Shown in pieces: positions 39,083 through 50,180 of a stretch of DNA of 64,000 nucleotides. The position numbers and the translations under genes were made by a program. The DNA is taken from positions 128,326,532 through 128,390,531 of the forward strand of contig NC_055996.1 of assembly GCF_018446385.1 (NCBI RefSeq), in the 5' to 3' direction. The notes under the pieces are model-generated. The model made no database searches and had not been told where the DNA came from. It saw only the letters and a list, made by a program, of their open reading frames with translations. Position 1 is the first letter of the stretch; each line of letters starts with the position of its first letter. This stretch comes from Zingiber officinale. Lineage: Eukaryota > Streptophyta > Magnoliopsida > Zingiberales > Zingiberaceae.

Positions 39083-39948
39083 TGATCCGGTGATAAGGCC
39101 GGGGGGCCCTCATGAGGGAAAGGTCAACGACACGTGGAGGTCAATGGTCAAAGGGGGGTCAACCCCATGGGCTCGACGAGCGGGCGGGACAGGCCGATCA
39201 CTAGGCAATGACCTTCATACGAGAGAACAACCATCTGGCCGTGAGCCCAGATTTACAATGAATAAAATAAGATCATATGGCCGAACGGATAGTCCGCTCG
39301 GCCGAGGTGCAAAGAAAGAGTAACGGCCGAGCAGTCTACCCGCTCGGCCAGGGTGTCAGGATATGAGAGCTGAGCAGGCGATGACCCTGAACCCTCCCGG
39401 AAGGACGACCACCTACGCCAGACCAAATGTGAATATCCTAGCCGAGCGGTTTGATGGTCGATCCGGGAAGAGGAAGTCAAAAAGTATGGGACAGTGTGGA
39501 CGTCATCTTAGTAACCTCTGTCGCTGACAACAGGCATGTTCGAGGACCAGGCCATACTCAGTATCGTACGACGAGAGATTCTGCTGTCCCATCAAGGAGA
39601 CGCTCAGACTGTAACAGTATGGTGTCAGACATGCTCTTCTGACAAGCCCATGCTGCGATATGGTACAGGACACGTGTACACCTCGGGTTGTGTGCACCAA
39701 GCTCCCATAGCTCTATATAAGGCCCCTTAGACTTCACCGGAGGTATGAAATCTATGATCCTGGAAGCCACCTTCTTGTTTTTCGTTTGCTTGACTTGAGC
39801 GTCGGAGGGTCGTCGCCGGGAACCCCTTCCCGGCTCGACTTCTTTGTAGGTTCGTCGGAAGTCGGTGCAAGTGGTCGGAGATCTACGTCAGCGGCCGGAG
39901 AACGCCACGTACTCAGCGTCCGTTGATTCAGCGACTCGGACAGGATCA
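39083..39948 (+). repeat. 5' LTR of the Tat element
   Basis: TGATCC...GGATCA, 866 bp. A TATA box (CTCTATATAAGG, 39711-39722) implies transcription start near 39745. CACGTG lies at 39670-39675. The LTR carries GGCCGAACGG/CCGCTCGGCC inverted words near 39280-39355. Confidence 0.95.
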
Positions 39949-39951
39949 ATT

Positions 39952-39970
39952 TGGCGCCGTCTGTGGGAAC
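39952..39970 (+). promoter_or_regulatory. Primer binding site of the Tat element
   Basis: TGGCGCCGTCTGTGGGAAC starts three bases after the LTR. TGG at the start fits the CCA end of a tRNA; I do not assign which tRNA. Confidence 0.85.
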
Positions 39971-39993
39971 GCTCCTGAATCCGATCGGAAGCA

Positions 39994-41226
39994 ATGGATG
40001 AAGCTGGACAACCGCACTCGGTGATGCTCTCGACAGAAGAACTAGACGCTCTGATCGAAACACGAGCAGTTAAGCTTGTGGAACAAATGTAGAAGTCGCA
40101 GGCCGAGCGGATTGAGCAGCAAGCAACATCAGCATCAGGAGGCCGAGCGGAAGCACCGCATGCCACGATTCCATTTCATCGGGCCCTATTTCGCACTCCT
40201 GAGGCCGCAGCAGTTAATCGTGATCGAGGATCTTCATCAGATGAAGTACCAAGATGAGATAGCAGAAAAGGCAAGGCTCCCCGAACGGATGCCTCGCCCG
40301 AACGGATCAACCGTCAATTCTCAGAGGCCATCCTGCGGGACCCTCTGCCGAAGCACTATGTGCCCTCGGCGATCGGTGAATACAACAGTACTACCGACCC
40401 GGACGATCATTTGGGTAAGTTCGACAACACCGCTACCCTTCATCAGTACATAGATGGAGTAAAGTGTCGAGTTTTCCTTACCACCCTCTCGGGATCGGCT
40501 CAACGGTGGTTTCGGAGGCTTCCGGATGGATCCATCACAAGTTTTAAAGACTTCCGCACAGCCTTCCTTCACCACTTTGCAAGCAGTCGGCGTTATCAGA
40601 AGACTAGTGTCAGTCTGTTTGCCATCAAACAAAAAGCCCGCGAATCGCTCCGAACCTATATCCAGCGGTTCAACAGGGTGGCCATGGATATTCCTACGTC
40701 CACCTCGGAGACTATGATGAATGCCTTCACACAAGGCTTCGTGGACGGGGATTTCTTCCGATCGCTCATTCGGAAGCTACCCCGAGACTACGACCATATG
40801 CTACACCGGGCCAACGAATACATCAACGTGGAGGAAGCCCAAGCGGCCCGAAGAAAGGAAACTCCAACCGAGCGAGCTCCCCCTGCCGAGCGGAAGCCGC
40901 ACACTGCTTATCAGCCGCCCAGAGGACCGAGGGCCGAAGCAATCCGCTCCCCCCATGCTAGGTCCCATGTACAAGAAGTGGCTACAGAGCGGCCCAGACC
41001 GAAGAAAAAGGTATGGACCCCTATGTTTTGCTCATTCCACCGGACGGACACGCACAACACAAGAGATTGCCGTAGTCTTCCCTTGATCGCTCATCCCGTT
41101 CCCCGAAGCGGCGGCCGTCGATCGCCATCATCCGACAGGCGACAGAGAACTCATGAAGCCGATCGGACGATATCTAACCGCCGACAAAAGACAGACTCCC
41201 GAGCAGCATCATACTCCCAGGCGTGA
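39994..41226 (+). pseudogene. Tat gag
   Basis: The ATG at 39994 is the first after the primer site. The frame is interrupted by TAG at 40090 (codon 33) and TGA at 40255 (codon 88) and is then open to 41226. The Retrotrans_gag core is LSGSAQRWFRRLPDGSI..FKDF...SVSLFAIKQ.. (about 40470-40700). The C-terminal Cys/His motif CSFHRTDTHNTRDC has the C-X2-H form seen in Tat gags. A frameshift around 41180-41200 separates it from protease; ancestral gag and pol appear to have been one polyprotein. Confidence 0.9.
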
Positions 41227-41269
41227 GAATCTCTGAATGTCTAGGGAGCGGCCTAGGCCGTCCGCTCGG

Positions 41270-41788
41270 GAAGAAGAAAATCGAAACAACACTTCCCGAG
41301 GCGAAATCAACATTATAGCTGGCGGGCTGACCGGAGGAGACTCTAACCGAGCAAGGAAGGCCAGCGTCAGGTAGCTCCAGATCCATGCGGTCGGCTGCAG
41401 CCAGGAACGGACGAGCGGACCCGAAATCAGCTTCGGACCCAAGGACTTGGAGGGAGTCGAAGTGCCGCATGACAATGCTCTCCTCATCAAAGCGGTAATA
41501 GCCAACTATACCATTCACCGCGTTTTCATTGACACAGGAAGCTCGGTCAATATTATCTTCAAAAAGGCTTTTGACCAACTACAAATTGATCGAGCCGAGC
41601 TGCTGCCCATGACAACCCCCCTCTATGGGTTTACGGGCAACGAAGTACTGCCGGTCGGACAGATCCGGTTGGTCACTTCGCTGGGGGAGGAGCCGCTCAG
41701 AAGGACGCGGACTGCAAACTTCGTGGTGGTAGATTCTCCATCAGCATACAACATCATCCTGGGACGACCGGCTCTCAGTGAATTCTGA
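41270..41788 (+). pseudogene. Tat protease
   Basis: A linker with INIIAGGLTGG precedes an aspartic protease with catalytic FIDTGSSVNIIF (about 41521-41557) and the flap/C-terminal motif NIILGRPALSEF. A TGA at 41786 ends the open stretch; the same frame continues into RT. The protease would cut the polyprotein. Confidence 0.9.
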
Positions 41789-44248
41789 GCGGCCGTCTCC
41801 ACCTTCCACCAGAAAATCAAGTTCCCAGTCGAAGACAAAGTGGGAGAAGTACGAGGAGATCAACTGGCAGCTCGGCGATGCTACGTCGAGATGGTACGAG
41901 TAGAAGCCAATTCTGCTCGGAAGGTGCCCCGGATTGAGGTAAACGCCATAACTGAAAAACCTCCCTCTTTGGTGTATGAAGAAAAAGAGGAAGTGCAGAT
42001 TCACCTGACCCGACCGGAGGCCACCACGTTCGTTGCGGCCGATCTGGAGGCGAGTCAGAAAGAGGAAGTGATCAAATGCCTCTAGAGAAACTGTGATGTC
42101 TTCGTCTGGTCGACGCACGAGCTGCCCGGAATTTCGCCGAGCATAGCGCAGCACGAGCTACATGTCCGACCGGGCGCTCGGCCGGTGAAGCAGAGAAAAA
42201 GGGATTTCAGCGCTGAACAGAATGTCATCATTCGAGTGGAGGTTGAGAAACTTTTGCAAGCCGGCCACATACGCGAGGTCCAGTTCCCGAGCTGGCTGGC
42301 GAACGTGGTACTAGTCTCCAAGCCGGGGAACAAATGGAGAGTGTGCATCGATTTCCGGGATCTTAACAAGGCGTGCCCAAAAGATTTTTATCCTCTGCCC
42401 CGGATCGATCAACTGGTGGACTCTACAGCCGGTTGTGAGTTGATATGCATGCTCGACGCTTATCAGGGCTACCATCAAGTACCGCTCGCCCGAGAAGATC
42501 AAGAAAAAGTCAGCTTCGTTACAGCCGACGGCACCTACTGCTATAATGTGATGCCGTTCGGGCTGAAGAACGCGGGAGCCACTTATCAGCGCTTGATAAA
42601 CAAAGTGTTCAAGGAGCAGATCGGGCGAAATCTGGAAGTATATGTGGATGACATTCTCATCAAGTCCGTCCGAGCGGTCGACCTCTTTAAAGACATGGAG
42701 GAAACTTTCCGAACGTTACGGAAATATGGAGTTAAGCTGAACCCTCAGAAGTGTCTGTTCGGAGCAAAAGGCGGGCGTTTCTTGGGATACATAGTGACCG
42801 AGCGGGGCATCGAGGCAAATCCCAGCAAAGTGAAAACACTACAAGATATGCCGCCCCCAAGAAATCTGAGGGAAGTGCAGCGCTTGACCGGTCGGATAAC
42901 TGCTTTGTCCAGATTCATCTCCAAGACTGCCGACCGAACCCTACCTTTTTTCAAAATCTTGCGCAAAGCCACTAAGTTTCACTGGGACGAAGAATGCGAT
43001 CGGGCGTTCGAAGATCTGAAAACATACTTGAACTCTCTGCTTGTGCTAGCCAAGCCAGTCATGGGTGAGCCACTTTGTATCTATTTATCTTCAACTGAGC
43101 AGGCCGTCGGCTCGGCACTAGTAAGGGCGAGCGGAGAAGAACCTGTATATTTTCTAAGCCATATTTTAAAAGATGCTGAATCTCGTTACACTGGACTCGA
43201 GAAGCTGGCTTTTGCTTTGGTCCTCGCTGCTCGGCGCCTCCGTCCCTATTTCTTGGCTCATACTATCATCGTCCGGACAAATAGTCCATTGGGAAGAGTG
43301 CTGTTGAATCCAGAAGCGTCCGGGCGGCTCATCAAATGGACAACGGAGTTGAGCGAATTCGACATTCAGTACCAACCCCGTTCGGCGATAATGGCGCAGT
43401 CCTTGGCATATTTTATAACCGAAGTACAAAAGCCTGAGCCCGAGGCTATGTGGAAAATATTTGTGGACGGATCGTCCACTCGGCTCGGGAGCAGGATTGG
43501 CGTACTACTGCTCTCTCCACAAGAAGAAAGGATGCACTTATCCGTCCGGCTGGATTACAAAGCCACAAACAACGAAGCAGAGTATGAAGCCCTTATAGCT
43601 GGCTTACAAGCCGCTCGGCATGTTGGGGCAGGTCGGGTGACGCTTCATTCGGATTCTCAGCTGGCCGCTCAGCAGCTCTCTGGTACTTTTGAAATTAACA
43701 ACGCTCGGCTAAAACTCTATGCGGAGGCCTTCGAAAAGCTCAAGGCCAACTTCAAAGAAGTCATTATCCAGAAGATACCTCGAGCGGAAAACCAGGCAGT
43801 GGACGAGTTAGCCAAACTTGCAAGTTCAATATCACCGGTCGTCATCCGACAGCCAATTGAACAAGTATCTCTGGTGGCGCACGTCGATCGGATGGAGGGC
43901 CTCACATTTCCAAGTGATTGGAGGACACCCATCATGGAGTTTCTCCGCTCGGGTGCTACACCTTCCGACCAGGTTGAAGCCCAGCTACTGAGGAGGAGAG
44001 CCGGTCGGTTCACCCTCATTGGAGATCAACTCTACAAGAAGGCTTTCTCCCGCCCGCTTTTGAAATGCATGAGCTCGGAAGACGCAGCGTACATCTTCCA
44101 AGAAGTGCATCAAGGATCGTGCGGAGGGCATCCGGGCGGACGATCGCTGGCTAAGAAGATCCTGCTGGCCGGATACTTTTTGGCCAACCCTGCAAGCAGA
44201 CGCCGCTCGGACCGTTGCGACGTGCCTTTCTTACCAAAAGTACCATAA
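41789..44248 (+). pseudogene. Tat reverse transcriptase, RNase H and second (archaeal-like) RNase H
   Basis: Open from 42185, with a TAG at 42082 in the linker before it. RT shows WRVCIDFRDLNKACPKD, YHQVPL, MPFGLKNAGATYQ and an intact YVDD at 42641-42652. The connection and first RNase H (about 42965-43400) include FHWDEECDRAF and YTGLEKLAFALV, but the usual TDAS-like Asp motif has become YLSSTEQ, so this domain is probably inactive. A second RNase H (about 43450-43840) has FVDGSS, NNEAEYEALIAGL, LHSDSQL and DELAKLAS. This extra domain is the Tat hallmark. The start of integrase follows (HQGSCGGHPGGR); a one-base insertion in the T-run near 44178 shifts the frame. Confidence 0.93.
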
Positions 44249-45146
44249 CTTCTCCCACCGACCGGCGGAGGAAATGAAAGCAACTACCGTGTCCTGTCCG
44301 TTCGACCAATGGGGAATGGATATCGTGGGTCTGTTTCCTATGGCGACCGGGCAGCGGAAATTTCTACTAGTGGCGGTCGATTACTTTTCCAAATGGGTGG
44401 AGGCCGAGCCGCTAGCCAAGATCACCGAGCAGATGGTCAAGAAGTTTATCTGGCAACACATCATCTGCCGGTTTGGCATCCCTCGTCGACTTGTTTCTGA
44501 TAACGGGCGGCAATTCGCGGGAAAGTTGCTCGAAGATTGGTGCAAAAGCTATGGCATCGAGCAACACTTCACGTCTGTGGCGTACCCCCAAAGCAATGGT
44601 CAAGCCGAAGTATCCAACCGGGAAATTCTTCGCATTCTGCGCGCTCGGCTCGACCATTTGGGAGGAAGCTGGGTGGATGAAGTGTCGGGCCTCCTATGGG
44701 CCATCCGAACGACCCCGAAGGAGGGAACGGGCGTGACGCCATTCCAATTAGTCTATGGGGGTGAAGCAGTGATTCCAGTTGAAGTGGGTGTCGAGTCCGC
44801 CCGGATCCATAACTATGATAATGACAACGCCGAGCGGAGGAACATGGAGCTGGATTTGGTCGACGAGGAGCGAGCCAAGGCGTCCGTCCGGATGATGGCG
44901 TACAGGCAAAGAATGAAGCAGAACTATAACCGGCGCGTGATCCCTAGAGCATTCCAAGTCGGCAATCTCGTCTGGAAAAAAGTAAAGCCGGTTGGCGACG
45001 TCGGTAAGCTAGAGGCTCCTTGGGCGGGCCCCTTCAAAGTCACTGAAAAGCTCTGCTCAGGTGCTTATTATTTGGAGGGTGAAGACGATCGGCGGCTAGA
45101 TCGACCATGGAGCGCGAATCATCTCCAGCCGTATCGAGCTGGGTGA
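44180..45146 (+). pseudogene. Tat integrase
   Basis: The open part is 44274-45146. The zinc-binding N-terminus spans the frameshift; its last Cys appears changed (CLSYQKY). The catalytic core has WGMDIVG, LVSDNGRQF and a Glu in NGQAEVSNRE (D, D, E). The C-terminal module reads GNLVWKKVKPVG..KLEAPWAGPFKV..GAYYLE. The gene ends at a TGA after LQPYRAG. Apart from the frameshift it is complete. Confidence 0.93.
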
Positions 45147-45269
45147 GAGGTGCGCTGATGTAATTTTATATATGTTTTGGTCGCCTATGTCCTTGTAATG
45201 CAGGAAGCAGAAATAATTGAAGGATGACAAATAGCTTCGCCGAACGGCAGTGTCAAAATTAGCCTTAAT

Positions 45270-45984
45270 GGCCGTCGAGCTCCGACGTTAAAAATTGAGA
45301 GACGAACCGGTGTCTATAAACCCGCCGGTCGGAAGACTGTCGAGCTCTGACGTTAAAAATCGAGAGACGAACCGACGTCTATAAACCCACCGGCCGGAAG
45401 ACCGTCGAGCTCCGATGTTAAAAATCGAGAGACGAACCGGCGTCTATAAACTCGTCGGCCGGAAGACCGTCGAGCTCCGACGTTAAAAATCGAGAGACGA
45501 ACCGACGTCTATAAACCCGCCAGCCGGAAGACCGTCGAGCTCCGACGTTAAAAATCGAGAGACGAACCGGCGTCTATAAACCCGTCGGCCGGAAGACCGT
45601 CGAGCTCCGACGTTAAAAATCGAGAGACGAACCGGCGTCTATAAACCCGCTGGCCGGAAGACCATCAAGTTCCGACGTTAAAAATCGAGAGACGAACAGG
45701 CGTCTATAAACCCGCCGGCCGGAAGACCGTCGAGCTCCGACGTTAAAAATCGAGAGACAAGCCGGCGTCTATAAACCCTCCGAGCGAAAGACCGTCGATC
45801 TCCGACGTTAAAAATCGAGAGACGAACCAGCGTCTATAAACCCGCCGGCCGGAAGACCGTCGAGCTCCGACGTTAAAAATCGAGAGACGAACCGGCGTCT
45901 ATAAACCCGCCGGCCGGAAGACCGTCGAGCTCCGACGTTAAAAATCGAGCGATGAACAGGCGTTTATAAAGCCTCCGTACAGAT
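45270..45984 (+). repeat. Tandem array, eleven 65-bp units
   Basis: Each unit contains GACCGTCGAGCTCCGACG, then TTAAAAATCGAGAGACGAAC, then CGGCGTCTATAAACCCGCCG and GCCGGAA. Unit starts at about 45270, 45335, 45400 and 45465 give a period of 65, and the array ends near 45984. Units are nearly identical. It lies 120 bp after integrase, as the 115-bp array does in the element at 20-26 kb. It is not coding: 65 is not a multiple of three. Confidence 0.95.
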
Positions 45985-46269
45985 AGTTGTTCACATGATA
46001 CGACCCGTTTGTAAGCGCTGACCCATAACCGGTCCCACTACTAAGACAAGAATAAGGCCATCGTACGGTCGAGCGGCTCCCTTATAAAGAATACTTAGCG
46101 TGAAAAAATATTATGACTGAAACAAAGGCTAAGGATGAATATTGGTCTAGCAAGCAAATAACAAGCAAAAGAAGATTTCATTTACGCCGAACGACGGACA
46201 GACAAAAGTAGTAATAACAAGGGTGTTAGCGCCGAACGACGGGCATACAAAAAATAATTCAAATACTCC

Positions 46270-48443
46270 TCACTCATCAAAGTTAAAAAGGGCGTCCGGG
46301 ATAGAGCCCATCATGACTGCCAGATTTTCAGGGGGGACGGACAGCTCGGATGGTAGGTGGCCCTTATTCTTCAAATAATCAACCGCCACCTTGATAGCCT
46401 CTTCAAAAGTTAGGGACAGCTTGTCGCTGAACTTTTCTCCAAACTCGTCCAAGCGGACGAAAGCTTTTCGCACTTCAGCCGACCGGCTAGGCTCCCCGTC
46501 TTGATATTCTTTGAACGTAGCTTGAGAAGCGTCAAGGGCAGCCTGGAGATCTTTCAAATCCCCTTCAAATTTAGCTTGATCAGCCGAGCGGCCCTCCCGT
46601 TCAGTTTTCAGTAAGGCGTCCAAGTCCTTCACGCGCTGTTCCAGCCCCCGGTTTTCCACCTTCATCATGTCCATATCATCGATGGCCTTGAGCTTCTGAC
46701 TGGTCGCAAGCTTTATTTCCTTGTCACGCTGCTTGACCAGAGCCTTGAGCCGAGTCACTTCACTTGCCAAGTCAGAAGATCTATTCCGTTCGGCTTCCAA
46801 GAGCTTCTTGGCTTTCTCCAAAGCAGCCGTGGATTGTCCTCTGCTTTCCCCTGAGGTTTTGACCTTTTTCAGCTCGTCCTCCAACTCGGCCAGGCGGTTG
46901 CTGATAGCGATATGCTCCACCCAGTTCTGTGAATGGATGTGATCAAGTTAGAAGCTGAACCAAATTAACCAACAAGACAAAGGATATACCCCAGTTGTCT
47001 CCTAGTTGGCTGGGGGTCATAAGCGCGATGTGGAGCCGAGCGTCCTCCCAAGCTTTGGCAAGAGGACCTGTGAGAGTGATTTGCTGTTCGGGAACCGTTG
47101 GCCGATCAGCAGCCAATAAGTATTCCTCCGACGGAAATCGCAGAACCGTTTTTATCACCCGCGGGCCGCTCGGATCATCTTGGGGCGCAGCTGCTGTGCC
47201 AGACGGCTCGCCAATTGTGGAAGGACGGTCGCCCAATCATCTAAGGTGACGCAGGGTCCGAGGAGGACTAGTAGGCGACACTTCGGAGGCAGCCAGGGGA
47301 GAGCCGAGCGACGTAGGGGTGCTCTCTGTGGAAACCGCCCCGGAGACCACGGGAGCATCATCACCCCGCTCGGAACGCTGCTCATCGGATGGAGTCGGCT
47401 GAGAGGCTTGCTCTGGCCGTCTGCGTTTCCGAGTCGCTAGAGGAACCTCATCCGCCGAGCGGCCCTCTACCTCGGCTTGAGCAGAGGATACGATATCGCC
47501 CCAGCCTCGTTGAGAGAGGCAGAAGCGGTTAGGGCTTCAGGGGCAATCTGAGTCCCCTCATCCCCTCCAAGTGCCGAGCCCGCCAAGATCAACCCTCGTT
47601 CGGCGATCTCCTTATTCTTCGCCGCCTCAATCTCAGCAGCTCTCAACTTAAGCCGCTCGGTAGTCTTAGCGCGCCACATGACTTCAGCTGCAGAAACGAA
47701 GAATAAATCAGTTAGAACTAAGGAAAAAGGCGAGAAGAATGCTTACTCATGCTGTAGGGCAGGTCGGCTTGGACAGGGGACAAGCTGAATATATATAGCA
47801 CTTCGGGAAGGAGCAGCTTATCAATGCTGTATCGCTGACTGACCAGCCGGTTGGCTGCATGAAGATAGGCCGGATCGCTCTTAAACTTGCCGAGCTCCGG
47901 TTGGGTTGGCACCGCCGTCTGCCATTTGGTTCGGAAAGACGGCAGCTCGGGAAAACGCAAGTAGAAGAAATGTTCTTTCCAGTGCTTGTTGGAGCTCGAC
48001 ATATTATCGAAAAGAACAAAACCTATCCTAGATTGGAAAATGAAAGTGCCCCACTCGGATTGTTTCGGATAGTAGAAGTAGTGGAAAACTTTGGGGTCCA
48101 GTGGGATGTCGTTCAGTTTAAAAAGAATTACCACCCTGCTCAGCAGCCTAATGGAGTTCGGAACTAGTTGGCCGAGCGGGATGCGAAAATAGTTGCACAC
48201 TTGTACGAGGAACCGGTGCGGAGGAAATCGCAACCCGACCAAAAATTGATCTTGGAAAAAGAGAATGGTGTCAGGTGGCGGACCATGAGGCCGGTCGGTG
48301 GGGGTGGCTACTACTATATTGTGGTCAGCCGGGAGGTCATATGTTCGAGCGAGACGCAGGGCGTCTTCCTCGTCAAACCGACTCTCCATGGTCGTGTACC
48401 AAAGACCAAGAGCGCCTGTGGTCGGCTGAGAAGTGCTAGCCAT
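46270..48443 (-). pseudogene. Spliced antisense gene of the Tat element
   Basis: Three exons read on the minus strand. Exon 1, 48443-47747, starts MASTSQPTTGALG and has DTILFFQDQFLVGLRFPPHRF..YFRIPLGQLVPNS..., HWKEHFFYL and LPSFRTKWQ, the pattern of the Pfam family called putative gypsy type transposon (PF04195-like). The donor is CATGA|GTAAGC and the acceptor TTTCTGCAG at 47688. Exon 2, 47687 to about 46990, is Ser/Pro/Glu-rich with a frameshift near 47490 and a TGA near 47240. After a second intron with donor near 46989 and acceptor TTCACAG, exon 3 (46926-46270) is a long coiled coil (LAELEDELKKVKTSGE..., EVTRLKALVKQRDKEI). The function of this protein is unknown; it is typical of Tat elements. 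The second splice does not keep frame perfectly, so a small indel is likely. Confidence 0.8.
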
Positions 48444-49120
48444 GGTTGAAAATAAAGAAGAAATGCAAGGCGGAAAGGAAACAATAGAGCAAGCGAGGAA
48501 AGATGGCGACAAGAAGGAAAGGACAGCTAATGAAAAGTGCAAAGGAACGACGGAATGAAGGGTGAGGGAGACTTACGAGCGAGAGGATGATCGAAGAAAG
48601 AGGCTGAGAAGTCGCTGGAGAGCTGAAAGATGAAGTCGCTGGAGCAGAAAGAGCAGCAAGGCCTCGGAGCACTAGGGAGCATAAATGCGGCGGAGAGAAG
48701 AGATCGAAAGCTTTATAGTGTTGGCCCCGAATGACCTCAGCCGTCAGATCCATGTCGCAAAAAACGAAGCTGTCATCGAGCCGTTCATTTCAAACGGCGG
48801 CTGTCCCATCGGAGGTAACGCCGCCGCTGTACGCTGACGACAGCGGGAGCGCCACGTGTTAGCAGGACACAAGGTGCATTTAATGAACGCCCCTACCGCG
48901 CGCAGCGCGCGTGCTCGGCGTTAATGGAGAAGATTCGGTGCGAATTCCGAGGGGATACCGAGGGCGTCAGCATGATAGCGCCGAACGGGCATGAAGAAGA
49001 AGGTAAGCCGAGCGGATGAACCTTCTTGGGCCCAGCATAGTGGTCGTCACTCAGTCAAACCGGCAGTCCAGTCAGTCGGACTTTGACGCCTCTTTCGACT
49101 GGACTTAAAGGAAAGGCAAG
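48444..49120 (+). other. 3' non-coding region and purine tract of the Tat element
   Basis: No gene on the plus strand. On the minus strand this is where a promoter for the antisense gene should lie. AAAGGAAAGGCAAG (49107-49120) is the polypurine tract abutting the 3' LTR. Confidence 0.65.
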
Positions 49121-49986
49121 TGATCCAGTGATAAGGCCGGGGGGCCCTCATGAGGGCAAGGTCAATGACACGTGGAGGTCAACGGTCAAAGGGGGGTCAA
49201 CCCCATGGGCTCGACGAGCGGGCGGGACAGGCTGATCACTAGGTAATGACCTTCATACGAGAGAACAACCATCTGGCCGTGAGCTCAGATTTACAATTAA
49301 TAAAAGAAGATCATATGGCCGAACGGATAGTCCGCTCGGCCGAGGTGCAAAGAAAGAGTAACAGCCGAGCAGTCTACCCGCTCGGCCAGGGTGTTAGGCT
49401 ATGAGAGCCGAGCAGGCGATGACCCTGAACCCTCCCGGACGGGCGACCACCTACGCCAGACCAAATGTGAATATCCTGGCCGAGCGGTTTGATGGTCGAT
49501 CCGGGAAGAGGAAGTCAAAAAGTATGGGATAGTGTGGACGCCATCTTAGTAACCCCTGTCCCTAACAACAGGTATGTTCGAGGACCAGGCCATACTCAGT
49601 ATCGTACGATGAGGGATTCTGCTGTCCCATCAAGGAGACGTTCAGACTGTAGCAGTATGGTGTCAGACATGCTCTTCTGACAAGCCCATGCTGTGATATG
49701 GTACATGACACGTGTACACCTCGGGTTGTGTGCACCAAGCTCCCATAGCTCTATATAAGGCCCCTTAGACTTCACTGGAGGTATGAAATCTCTGATCCTG
49801 GAAGCCACCTTTTTGTTTTTCGTTTGCTTGACTTGAGCGTCGGAGGGTCGTCGCCGGGAACCCCTTCCCGGCTCGACTTCTTTGCAGGTTCGCCGGAAGT
49901 CGGTGCAAGTGGTCGGAGATCTACGTCAGCAGCCGGAGAACGCCACGTACCCAGCGTCCGTTGATTCAGCGACTCGGACAGGATCA
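49121..49986 (+). repeat. 3' LTR of the Tat element
   Basis: 866 bp, same ends and same TATA box (about 49749-49760) as the 5' LTR. The differences I noticed are mostly C/T and G/A. Confidence 0.95.
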
Positions 49987-50180
49987 ACTTATTTATTGGG
50001 AAAGGAAGAAAAGTTTACCTTTATAGGAAATCATAGGTCAAGCGGGAGTTTAGGTGAAGGGAGAGTCTAGGGTTAGATTCCATGATTTATGCATGTATAG
50101 ATTGCATGTTTATTTGCATTATTATTGTATTTATGCTTTCCTAACTTAAACGGGTTGTCAAACATCAAAAAGGGAAAAAT

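Larger units (their letters stand above)
39078..49991 (+). mobile_element. Ty3/gypsy element of the Tat lineage with spliced antisense gene
   Basis: Two 866-bp LTRs (39083-39948 and 49121-49986) bound a 10.9-kb element. The 5-bp flanks GCTTA (39078-39082) and ACTTA (49987-49991) differ at one base and are the likely target duplication. Order: LTR, primer site, gag, protease, RT, RNase H, second RNase H, integrase, 65-bp tandem repeats, antisense gene, purine tract, LTR. Dual RNase H plus an antisense gene and tandem repeats after pol are known for the plant Tat lineage. The LTRs differ at roughly 4 percent of the bases in the first 350 that I compared, mostly transitions. The copy is inactive (stops and frameshifts). 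Confidence 0.95.

Noticed and set aside
45270-45984. CRISPR-like regular repeat array
   Set aside because: Units are contiguous 65-bp tandem repeats without spacers, inside a plant retrotransposon.
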